Shown here: positions 51,850 to 60,485 of the stretch, one piece after another
How the letters are laid out: every line of letters begins with the position of its first letter
Numbering within the stretch: position 1 is the first letter of the stretch
Assembly: GCF_018332695.1 (NCBI RefSeq)
Contig: NZ_BOQN01000087.1
Location: forward strand, 1-64,000
DNA length: 64,000 nucleotides
Direction: 5' to 3'
DNA from: Paractinoplanes toevensis
GTDB lineage: Bacteria > Actinomycetota > Actinomycetes > Mycobacteriales > Micromonosporaceae
The notes under the pieces: generated by a model
Database searches by the model: none
Told to the model about the DNA's origin: nothing
Seen by the model: the letters and a program-made list of their open reading frames with translations, nothing else
Program-made: the position numbers and the translations under genes

Positions 51850-52656
51850 ATGCCTACTGTCATTTCCGCCGACGGCACCACGATCGGCTATTCGGCCGCC
51901 GGGTCCGGGCCGGCGCTGATCCTGGTCGACGGGGCGATGTGTTACCGCGATTCCGGGCCTTCGCAGGGGTTCGCGGCGGCGCTGTCGGACAGTTTCACGG
52001 TCTATTCGTACGATCGCCGGGGCCGCGGCGAGAGCGGGGACACGCCGCCGTGGTCGCTGGAGCGGGAGGTCGAGGATTTGGCCGCGGTGCTGGCGGCGGC
52101 CGGTGGTGCGGCGGCGGTGTTCGGCACGTCGTCGGGGGCGGTCCTGGCGGCCGACGCGGCGAGCCGGCTGCCCGGCATCACCCGGCTCGCGCTGTACGAG
52201 CCGCCGTTCATCGTCGACGGCACCCGGGAGCCGCGGGCGGCGACGTTCACCGAGGACACCGAGGCGCTGATCGCGCGGGGTGACCGGTCCGGGGCGGTGA
52301 AGAAGTTCATGCTCCACGTCGGGGTTCCGAAGATCATCGTGCAGATCATGCCGGTCATGCCGCCGTGGAAGAAGATCAAGGGGGTGGCGCACACCCTGCC
52401 GTACGATCTGCGGATCCTCGGGGACACCGGGCGTGGGGTGCCGCTGGACGCGGCGCGCTGGTCGGCGGTGGCCGCGCCGGCGCTGGTGATGGACGGCGGG
52501 AAGAGCCCGGAGTACATGCGGAACGGGACGAGGGCGTTCAGCGAGGCGCTGCCGCAGGCGACCTATCGCACGCTGCCCGGGCAGACCCACATCGTGAAAC
52601 CGGCGGTGGTGGCGGCCGCGGTGAAGGAGTTCCTGGCCAGCACGGCGTCCGCGTGA
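51850..52656 (+). CDS. Alpha/beta hydrolase, 268 aa
   Basis: SYDRRGRGESGD-type YSYDRRGRGESGDTPPW (strand 4), the nucleophile elbow FGTSSGAVLA (Ser in GTSSG, a variant of GxSxG) and His in PGQTHIVKP form the catalytic parts. Many related proteins are esterases or haloperoxidase-like hydrolases. Third gene of the ArsR operon, 11 bp after the SRPBCC gene and overlapping the methyltransferase gene by GTGA. Confidence 0.85.
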   Translation: MPTVISADGTTIGYSAAGSGPALILVDGAMCYRDSGPSQGFAAALSDSFTVYSYDRRGRGESGDTPPWSLEREVEDLAAVLAAAGGAAAVFGTSSGAVLAADAASRLPGITRLALYEPPFIVDGTREPRAATFTEDTEALIARGDRSGAVKKFMLHVGVPKIIVQIMPVMPPWKKIKGVAHTLPYDLRILGDTGRGVPLDAARWSAVAAPALVMDGGKSPEYMRNGTRAFSEALPQATYRTLPGQTHIVKPAVVAAAVKEFLASTASA

Positions 52657-53411
52657 CCACACCGGCGGCGCGGGCCGCCGACCAGTACGCCGGCACCACC
52701 GGCAACCTGACCGCGCGGATGGCGCTGCACGAGTTCGGCACGAACCCGCGGGACTGGTACTCGTGGCTGGCGTCGCGGCTGCCCCGCGCCGGGCGGGTGC
52801 TGGAGGTGGGTGCGGGCACCGGGGAGCTGTGGCGGCGCCTGGGCCACGACGGCCTCGATCTGACCGTGACGGACTTCTCGCCGGCGATGTGCGCGCGGCT
52901 GGCCGATCTGCCCGGGGTGCCGGTGCGGCGCTGTGACGCCGGGGCGTTGCCGTTCCGGGACGGCGGTTTCGACGCGGTGATCGCCAACCACATGCTCTAC
53001 CACGTCGATGATCCGGCGGCGGTGCTGCGGGAACTGGCCCGCGTCTCGCGGCCTGGCGGCCGCCTTGCGGTGGCCACCAACGGTCCCGGTCACATGGCGG
53101 AGATCGCCGATCTGGGTACGGCGATCGGCCGGCCGGACATCATGGCGCGCCGCGGGCAGAGCGACTTCTCCGCGGAGAGCGGGCCGGCCCTGGTGGCGGA
53201 GGCGTTCCGGGACGTACGGGTGGAGCGGTACCCGGGGGATCTGGCCGTCCCCGGTGTCGCGCCGGTCGTCGACTACCTGCGGAGCATGACCCGGGAGCCG
53301 CTGACCGCGGATCAGGTGGCGGCGGTGGGTGAGATCGTGTCGGCGCGGATCGCGGCCGAGGGTGTGCTCCGGGTGCGCAAGCACGTCGTGCTGATCACCG
53401 CGGTCCGCTGA
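52653..53411 (+). CDS. SAM-dependent methyltransferase, 252 aa
   Basis: VLEVGAGTGELWRRL (motif I), DLTVTDFSPAMCARL, CDAGALPFRDGGFDAVIANHMLYHVDDP and RVSRPGGRLAVATNGPGH define a UbiE-like class I methyltransferase. GTG 52653 shares bases with the hydrolase stop. Last gene of the ArsR-SRPBCC-hydrolase-methyltransferase operon, a combination that suggests a detoxification or small-molecule tailoring unit, acceptor unknown. Ends at a 12-bp-stem hairpin. Confidence 0.87.
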   Translation: MTTPAARAADQYAGTTGNLTARMALHEFGTNPRDWYSWLASRLPRAGRVLEVGAGTGELWRRLGHDGLDLTVTDFSPAMCARLADLPGVPVRRCDAGALPFRDGGFDAVIANHMLYHVDDPAAVLRELARVSRPGGRLAVATNGPGHMAEIADLGTAIGRPDIMARRGQSDFSAESGPALVAEAFRDVRVERYPGDLAVPGVAPVVDYLRSMTREPLTADQVAAVGEIVSARIAAEGVLRVRKHVVLITAVR

Positions 53412-53440
53412 GCGGAGGCTCGCTCTCGGCGAGCCTCCGC
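53412..53440. terminator. Hairpin terminator with a duplicated half-site
   Basis: GCGGAGGCTCGC and GCGAGCCTCCGC, perfect 12-bp arms around TCTCG, starting at the methyltransferase stop. The right arm is repeated about 30 bp on (53458-53473), just before the convergent cobalt-transport gene ends. Confidence 0.7.
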
Positions 53441-53478
53441 GGGCGGGTACTCGCTTCCGGCGAGCCTCCGCGGACGGC

Positions 53479-54228
53479 TCAGGCGACGGGGACGGCCTCA
53501 CGGGCCGGTTCCCGGACCGGGCGGGTGGCCAGGGCGGCGAAGCCGAGGCCGAGCGCCGACCACATGACGGCCTGGGTGCCGAGCGAGGCGATCCGGAAGT
53601 TCCACAGCAGCGTGGCCGGGAACGTGCCGGGCACCTCGTCGACCGTCGGCAGCAGCAGGTAGCCGACGGCGACGACCACCAGGAAACCCGCCACCCCGGC
53701 GAGGGCCTGGCGCCACTCGACCGGCTGGGTGCGGGCGGCGACGACACCGGCCCACACGGCGACCAGTCCGATCACCACGATCGCCAGGTAGCTGATGGTG
53801 CGCTGGTTGATCGTGTCGGGGTTGCCGACGGCGGGCGGGTTGGGCGGATATTTCAGGTACGGCACCAGGACCACGCCGAGCAGGGCCGCCCCGGCGAGGC
53901 CGAGGGCGGCGCGGGTGTCGTTCGAGGTGCGCAGGCGGCGGCGCAGCACGGTGTACGCCGTGGCGAGCAGGCCGCCCATCGCCGCGCCGTACAGGCCGGT
54001 GGCCAGGAACAGGCCGCCCTTCTGACCGTCGCGGCCGACCAACTCCTCGTGGTGGCCGTCGTCGCCGGCGGCGTGCGCGTTGGCCTCCTCGATGGCGATC
54101 GCCGCGTCGACCTTGGGTTCACCCACGGTGTAGGCGAACACCCCGGCCAGCAAGCCGGCGATCAGACCGGCGAGCAGGCCCCGGATCAGCAGCGCCCCGA
54201 AGCTCTGGGCGGGGCCGGTCAGTGGCAC
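53479..54228 (-). CDS. cbtA: Cobalt transporter subunit CbtA, 249 aa
   Basis: Five to six membrane helices with the CbtA pattern: LIRGLLAGLIAGLLAGVFAY, GEPKVDAAIAIEEA, a His-rich loop (HAAGDDGHHEE), LGLYGAAMGGL-like TGLYGAAMGGLLATAY and YLKYPPNPPAVGNPDTINQRTISY (seen as KYPPNPPAVGNPDTI). Imports cobalt for cobalamin synthesis. GTG 54228 overlaps the end of cbtB by 10 bp; the pair is under the cobalamin riboswitch upstream. Confidence 0.92.
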   Translation of the reverse strand: MPLTGPAQSFGALLIRGLLAGLIAGLLAGVFAYTVGEPKVDAAIAIEEANAHAAGDDGHHEELVGRDGQKGGLFLATGLYGAAMGGLLATAYTVLRRRLRTSNDTRAALGLAGAALLGVVLVPYLKYPPNPPAVGNPDTINQRTISYLAIVVIGLVAVWAGVVAARTQPVEWRQALAGVAGFLVVVAVGYLLLPTVDEVPGTFPATLLWNFRIASLGTQAVMWSALGLGFAALATRPVREPAREAVPVA

Positions 54229-54422
54229 GGGACACCGAGCAGGTGCCGGCCGTCGTGCATGAGCTCGTGAAGGTACATCCCGCTGCGGGACACCGCGCCC
54301 TGGTCGAAGGCGACCAGGTAGGTGATGAGCAGCATCAGGGCGACGACGGCGAGGGACGTCCAGAGAAGCCGCGGCGAGACCGCCGGGGTGGTCAGCGGGT
54401 GAGCCGCTTGAGCCTTGGGCAT
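54219..54422 (-). CDS. cbtB: Cobalt transporter small subunit CbtB, 67 aa
   Basis: One membrane helix (LLWTSLAVVALMLLITYLVAF) is followed by the CbtB metal tail LHELMHDGRHLLGVPCH, with His and Cys residues that likely bind Co2+. The ribosome binding site AAGGAGG (54433-54439 on the plus map) sits between the gene and a cobalamin riboswitch, which can hide it. Confidence 0.92.
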   Translation of the reverse strand: MPKAQAAHPLTTPAVSPRLLWTSLAVVALMLLITYLVAFDQGAVSRSGMYLHELMHDGRHLLGVPCH

Positions 54423-54440
54423 GGTGCGAGAACCTCCTTG

Positions 54441-54457
54441 CGGGATGACGCGTCCCG
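54441..54457 (-). promoter_or_regulatory. Expression-platform hairpin of the riboswitch
   Basis: CGGGA and TCCCG flank a 7-nt loop next to the cbtB ribosome binding site; may help switch translation. Confidence 0.4.
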
Positions 54458-54580
54458 TTGTGCAGGCTGCGACGCGTGAGCGTCCTGACTCACGGGAGCG
54501 GGCTCCCGTTCACAGTGGCGCGACCGCACCGGACTCTCACCGGTTTCCCTCACGACGCCGCAGATTGGTTCCCACAACCT
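54458..54580 (-). promoter_or_regulatory. Cobalamin riboswitch controlling cbtBA
   Basis: Read on the minus strand it has the conserved boxes in order: GAGGGAA, CCGGTGAGAGTCCGG, GCGGTCGCGCCACTGTGA (with the GCCACTG core), a GGGAGC/GCTCCC stem, and GAGTCAGGAC (P11/P12 end), closed by paired GTTGTG and TGCAGCC-type sequence. When adenosyl- or methylcobalamin is abundant it would shut off translation of the cobalt importer. Confidence 0.92.
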
Positions 54581-54675
54581 AACCGGGGGCCGTCATCGCG
54601 CACAACCGGGCTGTGCCGGTGTTGTCGCACCCTGTCGGTACCATCCACCCGGATCGTTGAACGGGGGTGACGGCG

Positions 54676-55875
54676 ATGGTGCGGCGTGGACTGGCGGCCG
54701 CGGCCGGGGTGCTCGTGCTGCTCGTGCTGCCGGCACCGGCGGCCCGGGCCGACAACGTGTGCGACGCGCCGCCGAAGCAAGCGGCGGTGTTCAAGGGCGT
54801 CCCCCTCGAAGATCAGGTCTACACCCCGACACGCCTCGCCTCCCTGGCCACCGGTGCGGGAGTGCGGGTGGCGGTGATCGACTCCGGTGTGGACGCCGGG
54901 CATCCGCAGCTCACCGGCCGGGTCGACGACGGCCGTGATTTCCTGCACGGCGACCCCGACGGGCGGCAGGACTGTGTCGGGCACGGCACCGCGGTGGCCA
55001 GCATCATCGCCGCCGCCCCGTCGCCGGCGACCGGTTTCCAGGGCCTGGCGCCCGGCGCGACGATCGTGCCGGTGCGCATCACCGAGCAGGAGGAGATCGA
55101 CGGCAAGGCCGTCGGCGACCGGGGTACGCCCGCGCAGTTCGCGCAGGCCATCAACTGGGCCGTCGACGAGGGCGACGCCCAGGTGATCAATCTCTCGCTG
55201 GTGATGACCGACCGCAACGACGAGGTGGACGCCGCCATCAAGCACGCCCACGACGCCGGGGTGGTGGTGGTCGCCGCGGTCGGTAACCACGCCACCGACG
55301 GCAACCCGGCCCCGTTCCCGGCGGCCGACGACGGGGTGATCGGGGTCGGCGCGGTCACCTCCGGCGGGGTGCGGGCCGATTTCTCCCAGCGCGGTGACTA
55401 CGTCGACCTGGTCGCGTTCGGAGCGCCGGTGACGGTGGCCGCCCGCGGCGCCGGCCACCAGAACGTGCAGGGCACCAGCTTCTCCGCCCCGTTCGTGTCG
55501 GCCGCCGCGGCCCTGCTGCTGCAACGGAACCCGGGCCTCACCCCCGACCAGGTGCTGCAGCGGTTGCAGGCCACCGCCGACCCGGCCCCCGGCGGGGAAC
55601 GCAGCCCGGAGTACGGCGCCGGCCTGCTCAACCCCTACCGGGCCCTGACCGAGGAGCTCGGCCCCAACCAGCACGCCCCCGTGGCACCGGTGGTGATGCG
55701 CCCCAACGACCCCGAGGCCGAAGCCCTCGCCGCCCGCCGCGCCCACTCCCAGGACTCGGCCATGCTGTTCGCCGGGATCGGCGCCGGCGTCGTCCTGCTG
55801 CTCGCCGCCGCCGCGATCGTCGTGCGGGCCGGCCGCCGCCGCGGCTGGCAGGCCGCCGGCCCAGAACAACCCTGA
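54676..55875 (+). CDS. mycP: Type VII secretion mycosin (subtilisin-like serine protease), 399 aa
   Basis: A signal peptide (ending ARADN) leads into a peptidase S8 domain with catalytic Asp in AVIDSGVD, His in CVGHGTAVASII and Ser in GTSFSAPFVSAAAALLL; PQLTGRVDDGRDF is a mycosin feature. A C-terminal helix (LFAGIGAGVVLLLAAAAIVV) anchors it. MycP proteases stabilise and process ESX secretion systems. None of eccB-E or esxAB is next to it, so it is an isolated copy. GGGGGTGA 5 nt before ATG 54676 decides the start. Confidence 0.88.
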   Translation: MVRRGLAAAAGVLVLLVLPAPAARADNVCDAPPKQAAVFKGVPLEDQVYTPTRLASLATGAGVRVAVIDSGVDAGHPQLTGRVDDGRDFLHGDPDGRQDCVGHGTAVASIIAAAPSPATGFQGLAPGATIVPVRITEQEEIDGKAVGDRGTPAQFAQAINWAVDEGDAQVINLSLVMTDRNDEVDAAIKHAHDAGVVVVAAVGNHATDGNPAPFPAADDGVIGVGAVTSGGVRADFSQRGDYVDLVAFGAPVTVAARGAGHQNVQGTSFSAPFVSAAAALLLQRNPGLTPDQVLQRLQATADPAPGGERSPEYGAGLLNPYRALTEELGPNQHAPVAPVVMRPNDPEAEALAARRAHSQDSAMLFAGIGAGVVLLLAAAAIVVRAGRRRGWQAAGPEQP

Positions 55876-55942
55876 CCGCCGGCCCCGCCGAATCCGCCAG
55901 CCGCCCGCCGACGCAGGCCGCGCGGAACCAACCAGTCCTGCC

Positions 55943-55988
55943 CCGCCGGGCGCGGCTGGTGGGCCGGCCCACCAGCCGCGCCCGGCGG
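55943..55988. terminator. 46-bp perfect palindrome, bidirectional terminator
   Basis: Two 23-bp arms, beginning CCGCCGGGCGCGG, are exactly complementary around CC|GG with no loop. Located between the convergent mycosin and GH39 genes (67 bp and 21 bp from their stops). Confidence 0.85.
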
Positions 55989-56008
55989 AGGAGGTTGCCA
56001 TCGTCGAG

Positions 56009-58147
56009 TTACTCCGGGCGGATCTCCAGGAAGGCGATGCCGGGGTTCGGTAGGTCGAGCACTACCTCCTCGCCGGGCTCGAGGCGGCGGGACGGCTCGG
56101 CCTCCGGCAACACGTCCGCCTCCTTCAACACCGCCCACTGCTCGGCGGTGGGCCAATCGCCGCCCGTCCAGTGAGCGGCGATGTTGCCGTGGCCGGTGTC
56201 GACCCGCCACAGGCGCACGGTGTGCGGGCCGGTCAAACCCGGGTCGAGGTGGACGCGGCGGTCCAGCTCGCCAGCAGGCGGGCGGCCCGTCCCGATGGGG
56301 TCGCCAGCGGTCGGGTCGCCGGGCCGGGTGCGGTTGGCGGCGGACGGGTCGCCGGGCCGGGTGGGGTCGTCGGCGCGGCTGTGGTCGAGGGTGCTGTTCC
56401 AGAGCAGGACGCCTACGCCGCCGTCGGGGTAGCGCGACGCCCACGCCTGCACCAGGCTGTCGGCGCCGTCGCCGGTCAGCGTCACCGGTAGTTGCACGTC
56501 GCCGAGGCGCTGGGCCAGCCACAGGGCCCAGAACTTCGGTTTTGCCAGGTTGCCTACGGTCAGCAGGCCGAAACCGCCGTGGAACAGCCGTTGCGGGCGG
56601 CCCAGCTCCTCGAAATGGTCGGATGCCACCCAGGGGGCCAGCGCCTGCATCCGGCCCGCCGCCGAGTGCATGCCGCGCAGCAGGAACGCGGCCGCGAACA
56701 CCGAATCGTTGATCCGGCTGCCGTGGGTGGCGGTCACCCCCCACTCGGTCCACAGGATCGGGCGGCCGTCCGCCCACGGGCGCAGGTCCAGGGGCACGGT
56801 GCCGTAGACGTGGGTGGACAGGAAGTCGACCGGGGCGTCCACCCGCAGCTGGTCGTCGATCCAGCCGACGGCGGCGGTGGCCGGGCCGCCCACCTGCAGG
56901 CCGGGGTCCACCGATTTCACGGCCCGGGCGGCTTCGGTGTAGAGCCGCCAGTATTCGGCGGGGGTGCCGGACCAGAAGACCGACAGGTTCGGCTCGTTCC
57001 ACACCTCGAAGCGCCACCGCTCCCGCAGTTCGGCCAGGCCGTACCGGTCGGCCAGGTGGGCGGTGAACGCGCGGACCAGGTCGGCCCACCGTGACCAGTC
57101 GGCCGGCGGGGAGATGATGCCTTGATAGGCGAAGACCGTGCGGGACGGGTCCGCGGCCAGGGCGGCCGGCATGTAGCCGAGCTCGACCACGGGCACCATG
57201 CCCAGGTCGCGGACGATGTCGTACACCTCGTCGACCCGGCTGAAGTCGTAGCCGGACTCACCGCAGACGCCCAGGTCGTCGCCGAGGATGTGGTGCGCCC
57301 GCACCGACCGCACGCCCAGGTCGTCGTGTACCCGGCGCAGCGCCTCCCGCAGTTCCGCCCCGATCGGCCGGCCGCCGGTCGTGCCGGACTCCAGCAGGTG
57401 GCTGAGGTGTTCCGAGCCGACCACCTCCTGCCACACCCGGTGCAGCGGACTACCCGGGCCGCCGACCGTCACGATCACCGCGGGCGTGCCGGCCGAGCGG
57501 GGGGCGGGGGTGCGGCGCGGCCCGCTGGGCGCGTGCCGGGAACCCAGCGCCGCGACCTCAACGTCCGGATCGGCGTGCGGGCCGACGCCGGGATCAACGC
57601 GCGCGCCGATGCCAGGGTCGACTGCCGGGCCGACGCCGGGATCAACCCGCGGGCCGATACCAGGATCAACCCGCGGGCCGACGCCCGGATCGGTGTGCCG
57701 GGCGGCCTCCGGCGGGGGCGGGGCGGCGGCATTCAGGTGGCGGGTGCCCAGGGCTGTGCCCTCCACGTCCTGGGCCGGGTGGGCGGAAACCGGCTCGGAC
57801 AGTGGGCCGATCGCGTTGACCGTCTGCAGGGCGGCCACCGCGTACCAGCCGCCGCGGCCGGTGGTGGTGTCCGCGTACGGGCCGTGCGGGACGGCCAGGA
57901 CGTCGCCGCCGCCGTGGTCGACGACGGTGAACGGGCCGGACGGGGTTTCGGCCCGGTGGATCGCGTAGCCGATGGCGCCGGCGACCGGATCCCAGGCGAT
58001 GGTCACGTGGCCGCGGCCCTGCACCGCGGTCACGCCGGTGGGTGCGGGCAGGTCGGCCGCGACGGGGGCGCCGGAGCTGCGGTCCTGGGCCCCGCCGCCG
58101 CCCATCAACGCCGCCCACTGGGTGCGGGCCTGCTCCTCGATCGTCAC
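56009..58147 (-). CDS. FN3-GH39-like glycoside hydrolase with inserted repeats, 712 aa
   Basis: An N-terminal FN3-like domain (about residues 30-125: VTIAWDPVAGAIGYAIHRAE) is followed by a repeat linker (153-198) and a GH39-like barrel. The acid/base is Glu385 in VWNEPN and the nucleophile Glu468 in WTEWG, the usual GH39 pair (beta-xylosidase/alpha-L-iduronidase). A second low-complexity stretch (DPTRPGDPS, TRPGDPT) interrupts the C-terminal beta domain. No signal peptide, so it probably works on imported oligosaccharides. GTG 58147 overlaps the previous gene by 4 bp; last gene of the LacI-led operon. Confidence 0.82.
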   Translation of the reverse strand: MTIEEQARTQWAALMGGGGAQDRSSGAPVAADLPAPTGVTAVQGRGHVTIAWDPVAGAIGYAIHRAETPSGPFTVVDHGGGDVLAVPHGPYADTTTGRGGWYAVAALQTVNAIGPLSEPVSAHPAQDVEGTALGTRHLNAAAPPPPEAARHTDPGVGPRVDPGIGPRVDPGVGPAVDPGIGARVDPGVGPHADPDVEVAALGSRHAPSGPRRTPAPRSAGTPAVIVTVGGPGSPLHRVWQEVVGSEHLSHLLESGTTGGRPIGAELREALRRVHDDLGVRSVRAHHILGDDLGVCGESGYDFSRVDEVYDIVRDLGMVPVVELGYMPAALAADPSRTVFAYQGIISPPADWSRWADLVRAFTAHLADRYGLAELRERWRFEVWNEPNLSVFWSGTPAEYWRLYTEAARAVKSVDPGLQVGGPATAAVGWIDDQLRVDAPVDFLSTHVYGTVPLDLRPWADGRPILWTEWGVTATHGSRINDSVFAAAFLLRGMHSAAGRMQALAPWVASDHFEELGRPQRLFHGGFGLLTVGNLAKPKFWALWLAQRLGDVQLPVTLTGDGADSLVQAWASRYPDGGVGVLLWNSTLDHSRADDPTRPGDPSAANRTRPGDPTAGDPIGTGRPPAGELDRRVHLDPGLTGPHTVRLWRVDTGHGNIAAHWTGGDWPTAEQWAVLKEADVLPEAEPSRRLEPGEEVVLDLPNPGIAFLEIRPE
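57560..57691 (-). repeat. 24-bp tandem repeat inside the GH39 gene
   Basis: About five and a half copies of an 8-residue unit (DPGVGPRV, DPGIGPRV, DPGVGPAV, DPGIGARV, DPGVGPHA, DPDV). Copy number is likely to vary between strains. Confidence 0.8.
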
Positions 58148-59649
58148 CGGTGACCACCGCCCAGCTGCGGCAGCCGCTGGCCGGCCGGGACGTTGAACGT
58201 CTCCTGGGCCAGCAGCGGGCGGACCGCCCGTTCGAACTGCGGGGTCACGAACGCCCGGCGCAGCACGTCGTGGGCGAGGGTGTTACCGAGCGCTCCCATG
58301 ATCATCGCCTGGTCGAGGGACAGGTACCGTTCGGCGATCGTGCCGGAGCGGACGGCCACCGCGTCGTAGAAGCCTCCCGGCCCGTACGCGTGAAGGTCGT
58401 TCTTGATCTTGGCGAGGTTGGCGGTGGCGGCCTTCTTCGCGTACGGCAGGGCGAGGAACACCGCGTGCGGGGTGACGACGCCGTCGCCGTAGACGGCGGC
58501 CGGGCCGGGCGGGCGGCAGGTGCCGAAGCCGGCGTCGTTTTTTCCGCCCTGTACGTCGGAGGGGTAGCCGTCGGTGTCCATGCCCATCGCGTCGACGCCG
58601 TAGGCCGCGTACCCGCCGAACGGGTTGGACGCGGGGGAGAACCCCCAGTAGCCGTACCGGGCGTCGTTGAGGCCGTGCTCGATCTGCGCGGCCACCGTCG
58701 CGGGATGGTTGCGGCCCCAGCTGTTCGGCCCCCACGTCTCCTCGGGGACGAACAGGTCGGGCATGAGGGCCTCGAACATGTCGCCGCCCCAGCTCGGCAC
58801 GAACGTGATGCCGCGGTACCGGTAGGAGCCCTCGTACACGGTGCGGCCCAGGTGGGAGGTCGTGAAGCCGTGCGGCTGCATCTCCTGCCAGGCGTAGTCG
58901 CAACTGTCGGGCAGGGTGCGCATCGTGTCGAAGTAGGCGGTGGCCGGGATCTGGCCGGCGCCGATGCCCAGGTAGGTGGCGATCCGCGGTTCGGTGACGG
59001 TGATGTCGTAGTGGTTGCAGGTGAACCAGACGCCCTGTGCCGGGACCGAGCAACCCGGGGGTGCGGTGTCCCAGAAGCCGCCGCGGATCAGGCCGCGGGT
59101 GCCGATCGGGGTGGTGGCGGCCGGGTCGAAGAAGAACCCGAAGTTCATCGCGGACAGGATCCGGCCGGCCTTGGCCCGCAGCGACGGTTCGGCGCCGGCG
59201 ACGACCCGCAGGGCGGCGGCGAGCCAGCCGTTGTCCACCGACGACAGGAACGGTGTGACCGTCGAGCCGTCCTCGGGCCAGGTCAGCACGACCGCGCCGG
59301 TGCGCGGGTCGTACCAGTTGTAGAACATGCCCGATCGGTCGTGGTGTTTCAGGGTGCCGAGGGTGTCGAGGGTCCGGGAGATCCGGGCGGTGGCCTCGCG
59401 GGACGAGATGATCCCCAGTTCGCGGGCCACGACGGCCGACCACAGGTAGCCGCCGATGTTGGTGGGGGAGGTGTAGGTGGAGGGGATCGACAGATCGCCG
59501 GGGATGTTGTCGGCGACCAGGCCGGTGGCCGGGGTGGTCATCGCCACCAGGGAACGCCACGTGTCGCGGGCGTAGCCGCGCAACGGGTCGGGGGAGGCCG
59601 CCGCGGTGGAGCCGGCGACCAGGAGGAGAAGAACCAGCAGACGTCTCAT
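58144..59649 (-). CDS. Secreted glucoamylase-like family protein, 501 aa
   Basis: A short signal peptide (MRRLLVLLLLVAGSTAAAS) precedes an (alpha/alpha)6-type domain: YARDTWRSLVAMTTPATGLVADN, TSPTNIGGYLWSAVVAREL, GMFYNWYDP, WPEDGSTVTPFLSSVDNGWLA, GGFWDTAPPG and the C-terminal WGFSPASNPFGGYAAYGVDA. These match the bacterial 'glucoamylase' family that includes GH144 endo-beta-1,2-glucanases. It would cut a glucan outside the cell, and the following transporter genes would import the pieces. ATG 59649 is 11 bp after the malG-type permease stop. Confidence 0.8.
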   Translation of the reverse strand: MRRLLVLLLLVAGSTAAASPDPLRGYARDTWRSLVAMTTPATGLVADNIPGDLSIPSTYTSPTNIGGYLWSAVVARELGIISSREATARISRTLDTLGTLKHHDRSGMFYNWYDPRTGAVVLTWPEDGSTVTPFLSSVDNGWLAAALRVVAGAEPSLRAKAGRILSAMNFGFFFDPAATTPIGTRGLIRGGFWDTAPPGCSVPAQGVWFTCNHYDITVTEPRIATYLGIGAGQIPATAYFDTMRTLPDSCDYAWQEMQPHGFTTSHLGRTVYEGSYRYRGITFVPSWGGDMFEALMPDLFVPEETWGPNSWGRNHPATVAAQIEHGLNDARYGYWGFSPASNPFGGYAAYGVDAMGMDTDGYPSDVQGGKNDAGFGTCRPPGPAAVYGDGVVTPHAVFLALPYAKKAATANLAKIKNDLHAYGPGGFYDAVAVRSGTIAERYLSLDQAMIMGALGNTLAHDVLRRAFVTPQFERAVRPLLAQETFNVPAGQRLPQLGGGHR

Positions 59650-59660
59650 CGGAAACTGCC

Positions 59661-60485
59661 TCACTTCAATCCGGTGGTCGCGATGCCGCGCAGGAAATGC
59701 TTCTGCAGCACCAGGAAGACGATCAGGACCGGCAGCACCACCACGACCGCACCGGCGAGCAGCAGCCCGAAGTAGATGCGGTTCTGCCCGATGCTGTAGA
59801 GGGCGAGCGCGACCGGCAGCGTGTACTTGTCGTCGGTGGTGGCCACCACGAGCGGCCAGAGGAAGTTGTTCCACGAGGCCAGGAACGTCAGGATGCCGAG
59901 GGTGGCCAGGGCCGGCCGGCACAGCGGCAGCACGATCCGCCAGAAGATCCGCCACTCCCCGGCGCCGTCGACCCGGGCCGCCTCGATCAGGTCGTCCGGA
60001 ATAGCCAGCAGGAACTGCCGCATCAGGAAAACCCCGAACGGCCCGGCCAGGAACGGCAACACCAGACCGGCGTACGAGTTGGCCAGCCCCATGTTGCTGA
60101 TGAGGACGAACTGCGGCACGAACGTCACCATGCCGGGCACCATCAGCATGCCCAGCACGGTCAGGAACAGCGCCTTACGCCCCGGGAAGTCCAGCTTGGC
60201 CAGGGCGTACCCGATCAGCGAGCAGAACAGCAGGTTCCCGGCCGTGACCAGCACCGCGACGATCGCCGAATTGGCGAAGTACTGCGGGAAGTCGAGACGG
60301 GAGAACAGGTCGCGGTAGTTGGTGAACGTCCAGTGCGACGGCCATCCGGTGGGCGCCGACCGGATCTCCCCCTCGGTCTTGAACGACGACAGGAGCATCC
60401 ACAGGAACGGCCCGACCACCACGACCAGGCCGGCCAGCAGAATGGCGTAGAGGGAGATTTTGGCGGCGAGGTCACGACGACGCAT
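59661..60485 (-). CDS. Carbohydrate ABC transporter permease (MalG/CUT1 type), 274 aa
   Basis: Six membrane helices; N-terminal KISLYAILLAGLVVVVGPFLWMLLSSFK. The EAA loop that contacts the ATPase is EAARVDGAGEWRIFWRIVLPL. Pairs with the MalF-type permease whose 3' end it overlaps by 14 bp. Imports an oligosaccharide together with the binding protein encoded two genes upstream. No ATPase gene is in the operon, so a shared MsmK-type ATPase is expected elsewhere. Confidence 0.92.
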   Translation of the reverse strand: MRRRDLAAKISLYAILLAGLVVVVGPFLWMLLSSFKTEGEIRSAPTGWPSHWTFTNYRDLFSRLDFPQYFANSAIVAVLVTAGNLLFCSLIGYALAKLDFPGRKALFLTVLGMLMVPGMVTFVPQFVLISNMGLANSYAGLVLPFLAGPFGVFLMRQFLLAIPDDLIEAARVDGAGEWRIFWRIVLPLCRPALATLGILTFLASWNNFLWPLVVATTDDKYTLPVALALYSIGQNRIYFGLLLAGAVVVVLPVLIVFLVLQKHFLRGIATTGLK

